NCBI RefSeq assembly: GCF_003071365.1
Contig: NZ_CP028960.1
Location: forward strand, 2,772,501 to 2,836,500
Length of the DNA: 64,000 nucleotides
Reading direction: 5' to 3'
Source: Methyloceanibacter sp. wino2
GTDB lineage: Bacteria; Pseudomonadota; Alphaproteobacteria; Rhizobiales; Methyloligellaceae
Positions 59,595 through 64,000 of the stretch are shown in pieces. The notes beneath the pieces are model-generated. The model worked only from the letters and a program-made list of their open reading frames with translations. It searched no databases and was not told where the DNA came from. Both the position numbers and the translations under genes were made by a program. The number at the start of each line of letters is the position of its first letter. Position 1 is the first letter of the stretch.

Positions 59595-60992
59595 ATGAGA
59601 ATGGCACCGCGTTGGAGCCCCGATAGCTGGCGTTCAAAGCCGATTGAGCAGGTTCCGGACTACCCGGATCCCGCAGCCCTGTCCGAGGTCGAGCAGCAGC
59701 TCGCCACGTTTCCGCCGCTGGTTTTTGCAGGCGAGGCGCGGGAGCTGAAGGCCAAGCTCGCCCGCGTCGCGCAAGGCGAGGCCTTTTTGCTGCAGGGCGG
59801 CGACTGCGCGGAGAGCTTCGCGGAGCACGGTCCGGACACGATTCGCGACTTCTTCCGCGTCTTTCTGCAGATGGCCGTGGTGCTCACCTATGCGGGCGGG
59901 TCGCCTGTGGTGAAGGTCGGCCGCATCGCCGGCCAGTTCGCGAAGCCGCGTTCGTCGTCCACCGAGACCTCGGATGGGGTCTCGCTGCCGAGCTATCGCG
60001 GCGACATCATCAACGGCATCGATTTTTCGGAGCTCGATCGCAATCCCGATCCGCAGCGCATGCACATGGCCTACCGTCAGGCCGCGGCGACGCTCAATCT
60101 GCTTCGCGCGTTCTCGCAAGGCGGCTATGCGAATCTCGAGCACGTGCATCAGTGGAATCTCGGCTTTGTCGCAGACAGCCCGGCGGGCCACCGCTATCAG
60201 GAACTCTCCGATCACATCGCCGAAACGCTGCGCTTCATGCGCGCGATCGGGCTGACACCTGAGAACACGCCGCAGCTGCGGTCCACGAGCCTGTACACGA
60301 GCCACGAAGCACTGCTGCTCGGTTACGAGCAGGCGCTGACCCGGATCGATTCCACATCGGGCGATTGGTACGCCACGTCGGGCCACTTTCTGTGGGCTGG
60401 CGACCGGACGCGCCAACTCGACCATGCGCATCTTGAATTCCTGCGCGGGGTCAAGAATCCGATCGGCGTGAAGTGCGGACCGAGCGTCGATTCGGACGAG
60501 CTTCTGCGGCTGATCGATCTGCTAAGCCCGCAGAATGAGCCCGGACGCTTGACGCTGATCTGCCGTTTCGGCGCGGACAAGGTGGGCGACCATCTCCCGG
60601 CGCTGATCCGAGCGGTGAAACGCGAAGGGAAGTCGGTTGTGTGGACCTGCGACCCGATGCACGGCAACACGATCAAGGCCGGCAGCGGGTACAAGACGCG
60701 GCCTTTCGATCTGATCGTCAAGGAGGTGGAAGCCTTCTTCGACGTGCATCGCGCCGAGGGAACTCATGCGGGCGGCATCCACGTGGAGATGACCGGCAAC
60801 AACGTCACCGAATGTGTCGGCGGCGCGAAGGCGGTCACCGAAACCGATCTGTCGGACCGGTACCACACCCATTGCGATCCCCGGCTAAATGCCGATCAGT
60901 CCATCGAGCTGGCCTTCATCGTGGCAGAGCGTCTGCGCCGCGAGCGGGAAGGCCGGCCCATGCCTCAAGTCTCCGTCGCGGCTGGCGAGTAG
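59595..60992 (+). CDS. 3-deoxy-7-phosphoheptulonate synthase, class II
   Basis: The 465-aa protein is a plant-type (class II) DAHP synthase: [21 protein letters not shown] split over two motifs, [36 protein letters not shown]-like [27 protein letters not shown] and [18 protein letters not shown]. It joins phosphoenolpyruvate and erythrose 4-phosphate at the entry to aromatic amino-acid synthesis. ATG at 59595 or 59601 both work. nadE follows after 89 bp. Confidence 0.96.
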   Translation: MRMAPRWSPDSWRSKPIEQVPDYPDPAALSEVEQQLATFPPLVFAGEARELKAKLARVAQGEAFLLQGGDCAESFAEHGPDTIRDFFRVFLQMAVVLTYAGGSPVVKVGRIAGQFAKPRSSSTETSDGVSLPSYRGDIINGIDFSELDRNPDPQRMHMAYRQAAATLNLLRAFSQGGYANLEHVHQWNLGFVADSPAGHRYQELSDHIAETLRFMRAIGLTPENTPQLRSTSLYTSHEALLLGYEQALTRIDSTSGDWYATSGHFLWAGDRTRQLDHAHLEFLRGVKNPIGVKCGPSVDSDELLRLIDLLSPQNEPGRLTLICRFGADKVGDHLPALIRAVKREGKSVVWTCDPMHGNTIKAGSGYKTRPFDLIVKEVEAFFDVHRAEGTHAGGIHVEMTGNNVTECVGGAKAVTETDLSDRYHTHCDPRLNADQSIELAFIVAERLRREREGRPMPQVSVAAGE

Positions 60993-61081
60993 TCGGGATG
61001 CGGGGGGCGGGCTTTGCGCACGCCCCGTTTCAGGGGCAGCCCGGCTTCGGTCGCCGCAATTCATCCAATTGAGTTGACTCC

Positions 61082-62755
61082 ATGGGCAGTGAAACCAAGG
61101 ACTCATTCAAGCTCGCGCTCGCGCAGGCCAACCCGGTCGTGGGCGACCTCGAAGGCAATCTCGAGACCGCGTTGCGATTTCGGGAGGGGTTTGCCGCGTC
61201 CGGCGCGGACCTTGTGGTCTTCTCCGAGCTCTTCCTGACCGGCTATCCGCTCGAGGATCTTGTATTGAAGCCGGCCCTGCAGCGCGCGGCGCGCGCCGCC
61301 TGCGAGGACTTGGCGGCCCGCACCAAGGATGGCGGTCCGGCCATGCTCATGGGTTTGCCATGGGCGGAAGGCGATGACGTCTACAACGCGGTGGCGTTGC
61401 TGGAGGAGGGCCGCATCGCCGCGGTGCGTTACAAGCATGTCCTGCCGAACTACGGCGTGTTCGACGAAAAGCGCGTGTTTGCGCCGGGGCCGATTCCGGA
61501 GCCGATTGCGTTCAGGGGGCTGAAGCTCGGTGTCCCCATCTGCGAGGACATCTGGGAGGCGGGCATTTGCGGGTCCCTGGCCGAGGCCGGCGCCGACATC
61601 CTGATCGCTCCCAATGGCTCGCCCTATTGGATGGGCAAGCAGGCGATCCGTTACGGCATGGCGGAGGCGCGCGTGGCCGAGGCGAAGCGACCGCTCGTCT
61701 ATCTCAACCAATTCGGTGGACAGGACGAGCTCGTGTTCGACGGCGCCTCCTTCGTGCTCAACGCAGACGGAACCTGCGCGGTGCAAGTGCCGGCTTGGGA
61801 AGATGCGGCGGTTGTCACCGATTGGCACCGCGACGCGGACGGCTGGCGCTGCGCGCAAGGCGAGATCGCAGGCATCGAAACGGGCGAGGCGGCCAACTAT
61901 CTCGCCTGCGTCACGGGCCTGCGCGACTACATCAACAAGAACGGCTTTCCCGGCGTGGTTCTGGGCCTCTCGGGCGGCATCGACTCGGCCCTGTGCGCTG
62001 TCATGGCCGTCGATGCGCTGGGCGCTGATCGCGTCCACTGCATCATGCTGCCGTATGAGTACACCAGCAGCGAGAGCCTGACGGACGCGCAGCAGATCGC
62101 GAAGGCGCTGGGTGTCCGCTACGACATTGTGCCGATCCATGACGGCGTCGAGGGGTTGGGCGTTTGCCTGGCGGAGATACTGGGCGGTGCGCCGGACGGC
62201 TTCACGATGGAGAATCTGCAATCGCGCACACGCGGCACGCTCCTGATGGCGGTGTCGAACAAGCTCGGGCCGCTCGTGCTGACGACCGGAAATAAGTCAG
62301 AGGTTTCCGTTGGTTACGCGACCTTGTACGGCGATATGAATGGTGGGTTCAATCCCATTAAGGACCTCTACAAGGGACAGGTCTACGCTCTGTCGCGCTA
62401 CCGCAATCAGAACCGGCCGAAGGGATGCCTCGGGCCCGACGGCGTGATCATTCCGGAGAATGTCCTGACCAAGGACCCGTCGGCGGAACTGAAACCCGAT
62501 CAGCGGGACGTGGATTCCCTGCCGCCTTATCCGGTGCTGGACGACATTCTCAATTGCCTCGTGGAGCAGGAGCTTTCCGTCCCTGAGATCGTGGAGCGCG
62601 GCCACGACATCGAGACCGTGAAAAAGGTCGAGCGCATGCTCTATCTCGCCGAGTACAAGCGCCGCCAGGCTGCGCCTGGGGTCAAGATCACCGAGCGCAA
62701 TTTCGGCCGCGACCGGCGCTATCCGATCACCAACAAGTTCCGCGAGACCACCTAG
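61082..62755 (+). CDS. nadE: Glutamine-dependent NAD+ synthetase
   Basis: The 557-aa protein has an N-terminal nitrilase-type glutaminase domain with the catalytic Glu in FSELFLTGYPLEDL, Lys in RYKHVLPNYGVFDEKR, and Cys in GVPICEDIWE, and a C-terminal synthetase with the PP-loop GLSGGIDSALCAVMAVDALG and TTGNKSEVSVGYATLYGDM. It amidates nicotinic acid adenine dinucleotide. The stop overlaps closely with gltX (the TAG is followed directly by its ATG). Confidence 0.96.
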   Translation: MGSETKDSFKLALAQANPVVGDLEGNLETALRFREGFAASGADLVVFSELFLTGYPLEDLVLKPALQRAARAACEDLAARTKDGGPAMLMGLPWAEGDDVYNAVALLEEGRIAAVRYKHVLPNYGVFDEKRVFAPGPIPEPIAFRGLKLGVPICEDIWEAGICGSLAEAGADILIAPNGSPYWMGKQAIRYGMAEARVAEAKRPLVYLNQFGGQDELVFDGASFVLNADGTCAVQVPAWEDAAVVTDWHRDADGWRCAQGEIAGIETGEAANYLACVTGLRDYINKNGFPGVVLGLSGGIDSALCAVMAVDALGADRVHCIMLPYEYTSSESLTDAQQIAKALGVRYDIVPIHDGVEGLGVCLAEILGGAPDGFTMENLQSRTRGTLLMAVSNKLGPLVLTTGNKSEVSVGYATLYGDMNGGFNPIKDLYKGQVYALSRYRNQNRPKGCLGPDGVIIPENVLTKDPSAELKPDQRDVDSLPPYPVLDDILNCLVEQELSVPEIVERGHDIETVKKVERMLYLAEYKRRQAAPGVKITERNFGRDRRYPITNKFRETT

Positions 62756-64000
62756 ATGAGTGTCACCGTCCGCTTCGCGCCGAGCCCCACGGGACGGCTG
62801 CATGCCGGCAATATCCGCACCGCGATCATCAACGCGCTGTTCGCTTGGAAGGCCGGAGGGAAATTCATTCTGCGCCTCGACGACACGGACAAGGAACGCT
62901 CGACGGAAGAGTTCGCGCGCGGCATCGAAGAGGATATCGCCTGGCTGGGCCTCGCGTGGTCCGAGAAGGTCAAGCAGTCGGACCGGCTCGCGCGGTACGA
63001 CGCGGCCGTCGAGACGCTGAAAGAGATGGGCCGTCTTTATCCGGCCTACGAGACTCCCGAAGAGCTGGAGCTCAAGCGCAAGCGTCAGCTCGCGCGCGGC
63101 AGGCCGCCCGTCTACGACCGGGCGGCGCTTGAGCTGACCGATGACGACAGGGCGGCGTTCGAGGCCGAGGGTCGCAAACCCCATTGGCGCTTCAAGCTGG
63201 AGCCGCGCGACGTGGTCTGGGAAGACCTCGTGCGGGGTCGACAGCATGTGGATGCGGGCTCCCTGTCTGATCCCGTCCTGATCCGCGGCGACGGCACGTT
63301 CCTCTACACGCTGCCGAGCGTGGTCGACGACATCGATCTTGGCATCACCCACGTCATTCGTGGCGAGGACCATGTGGCCAACACGGCCCCGCAGATTCAG
63401 CTTTTCGAGGCGCTGGGCGCGGTCGCGCCCGATTTCGGGCATCACAACCTTCTCGTGGGCGCCGAGGGGCAGGCCTTGTCGAAGCGCGACAAGTCCCTGT
63501 CCATCCAGGGCATGCGCGAGGAGGGGCTCGAACCGCTCGCCGTGGTCAGCTATGCGGCGACGATCGGCACCAGCGACCCGATTGCGCCCCACGACAGCTT
63601 GGACGTGCTCGCCGAGGCCTTCGACTTCGCAAAGCTATCGCGGGCACCGGCCCGCTTCGATGTGCACGAGTTGCGCCTGCTGAACGCCAAGCTGCTGCAT
63701 GCCTTGCCGTTCTCCGACGTTGCCGCGCGTCTCGAGGAACAGGGCGTGACCGGCGGGGAAGCGTTCTGGGACGCTGTGCGGGGCAACCTCGATGTGCTGG
63801 ACGACGCCAAGGGCTGGTGGTCCGTGGTGACGGGCCCGATCGAGCCGGTCGTTGAAGACCCGGACTTCTGCGCTGTGGCGGCGGATTTGCTGCCGTCCGA
63901 GCCGTGGGACGAGGGGACTTGGAGCGCTTGGACCGCCGACGTGAAGGCGAAGACGGGAGCGAAAGGCAAGGCCTTGTTCCACCCGTTGCGGCTGGCGTTG
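62756..64000 (+). CDS. gltX: Glutamyl-tRNA synthetase, 3' end beyond window
   Basis: The frame is open from ATG 62756 to the last base, giving 415 residues without a stop. It has the class I signature [72 protein letters not shown] (KMSKS-like) and the start of the anticodon-binding part. It charges tRNA-Glu, and in alphaproteobacteria one of two copies may charge tRNA-Gln for later amidation. It begins one base after the nadE stop. It may be relevant that HipA kinases target this enzyme and a lone hipA lies 26 kb upstream. Confidence 0.95.
   Translation, partial: MSVTVRFAPSPTGRLHAGNIRTAIINALFAWKAGGKFILRLDDTDKERSTEEFARGIEEDIAWLGLAWSEKVKQSDRLARYDAAVETLKEMGRLYPAYETPEELELKRKRQLARGRPPVYDRAALELTDDDRAAFEAEGRKPHWRFKLEPRDVVWEDLVRGRQHVDAGSLSDPVLIRGDGTFLYTLPSVVDDIDLGITHVIRGEDHVANTAPQIQLFEALGAVAPDFGHHNLLVGAEGQALSKRDKSLSIQGMREEGLEPLAVVSYAATIGTSDPIAPHDSLDVLAEAFDFAKLSRAPARFDVHELRLLNAKLLHALPFSDVAARLEEQGVTGGEAFWDAVRGNLDVLDDAKGWWSVVTGPIEPVVEDPDFCAVAADLLPSEPWDEGTWSAWTADVKAKTGAKGKALFHPLRLAL

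Overview
The window is high-GC chromosomal DNA from an alphaproteobacterium, most likely of the Hyphomicrobiales (Hyphomicrobium/Methyloceanibacter-like methylotrophs). The evidence is a eukaryotic-type glutamine synthetase II behind a sigma-54-like promoter, class II DAHP synthase, a dimethyl-sulfide monooxygenase very like the Hyphomicrobium DmoA family, and a dimethyl-sulfone monooxygenase. Assignment to genus is inference.

Layout. 1-8.7 kb: housekeeping and stress genes (partial uracil-DNA glycosylase, Lrp regulator, 3-hydroxyisobutyrate dehydrogenase-like enzyme, 2OG-Fe oxygenase, degenerate DUF1045 protein, GST, dihaem cytochrome c, a caspase-fold protein lacking its catalytic Cys, ornithine-type decarboxylase). 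9-13 kb: glnII, a DoxX protein and several tiny exported or membrane proteins. 12.9-16.9 kb: a CbiMQO-type metal uptake operon with two periplasmic/membrane accessory proteins, preceded by a clear cobalamin riboswitch, which argues for cobalt. 17-20 kb: small metabolic genes and a GlxA-type regulator.

20.1-34.9 kb is an organosulfur region: MaoC hydratase, ribA with a coupled 43-aa ORF, MFS transporter, FMN reductase, SfnG-like dimethyl-sulfone monooxygenase, ribB, a split-barrel flavin reductase, a porin, SoxC, a short SoxD-like cytochrome, an unidentified ~10-TM protein, a TetR regulator and DmoA. Together they could take up C1-sulfur compounds, make and reduce FMN for two flavin-dependent monooxygenases, and oxidise the resulting sulfite. 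A shared ACCG-N2-CGGT palindrome lies upstream of several of these genes and of the TetR gene and is proposed as its operator.

36.9-50.8 kb is a 13.9-kb integrative element, bounded by perfect 32-bp repeats of the 3' end of a tRNA-Val(CAC) gene. It carries an integrase, AlpA, a possible HUH protein, an AbiE type IV toxin-antitoxin pair behind remarkable palindromes, a GIY-YIG-like protein, a serine recombinase, a type I restriction-modification operon and a proteasome/HslV-like Ntn hydrolase fused to a SEC-C zinc motif. That last gene is the most novel single item.

50.9-64 kb returns to core genes (gph, gabD-like, rpiA, gor, an SDR, a YbdK ligase, a VIT1-type transporter, DAHP synthase, nadE, gltX running off the end).

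Four genes are interrupted by what looks like one missing base in a G or C run, and two more have suspicious 3' ends of the same kind. This suggests homopolymer errors in the assembly rather than real pseudogenes.
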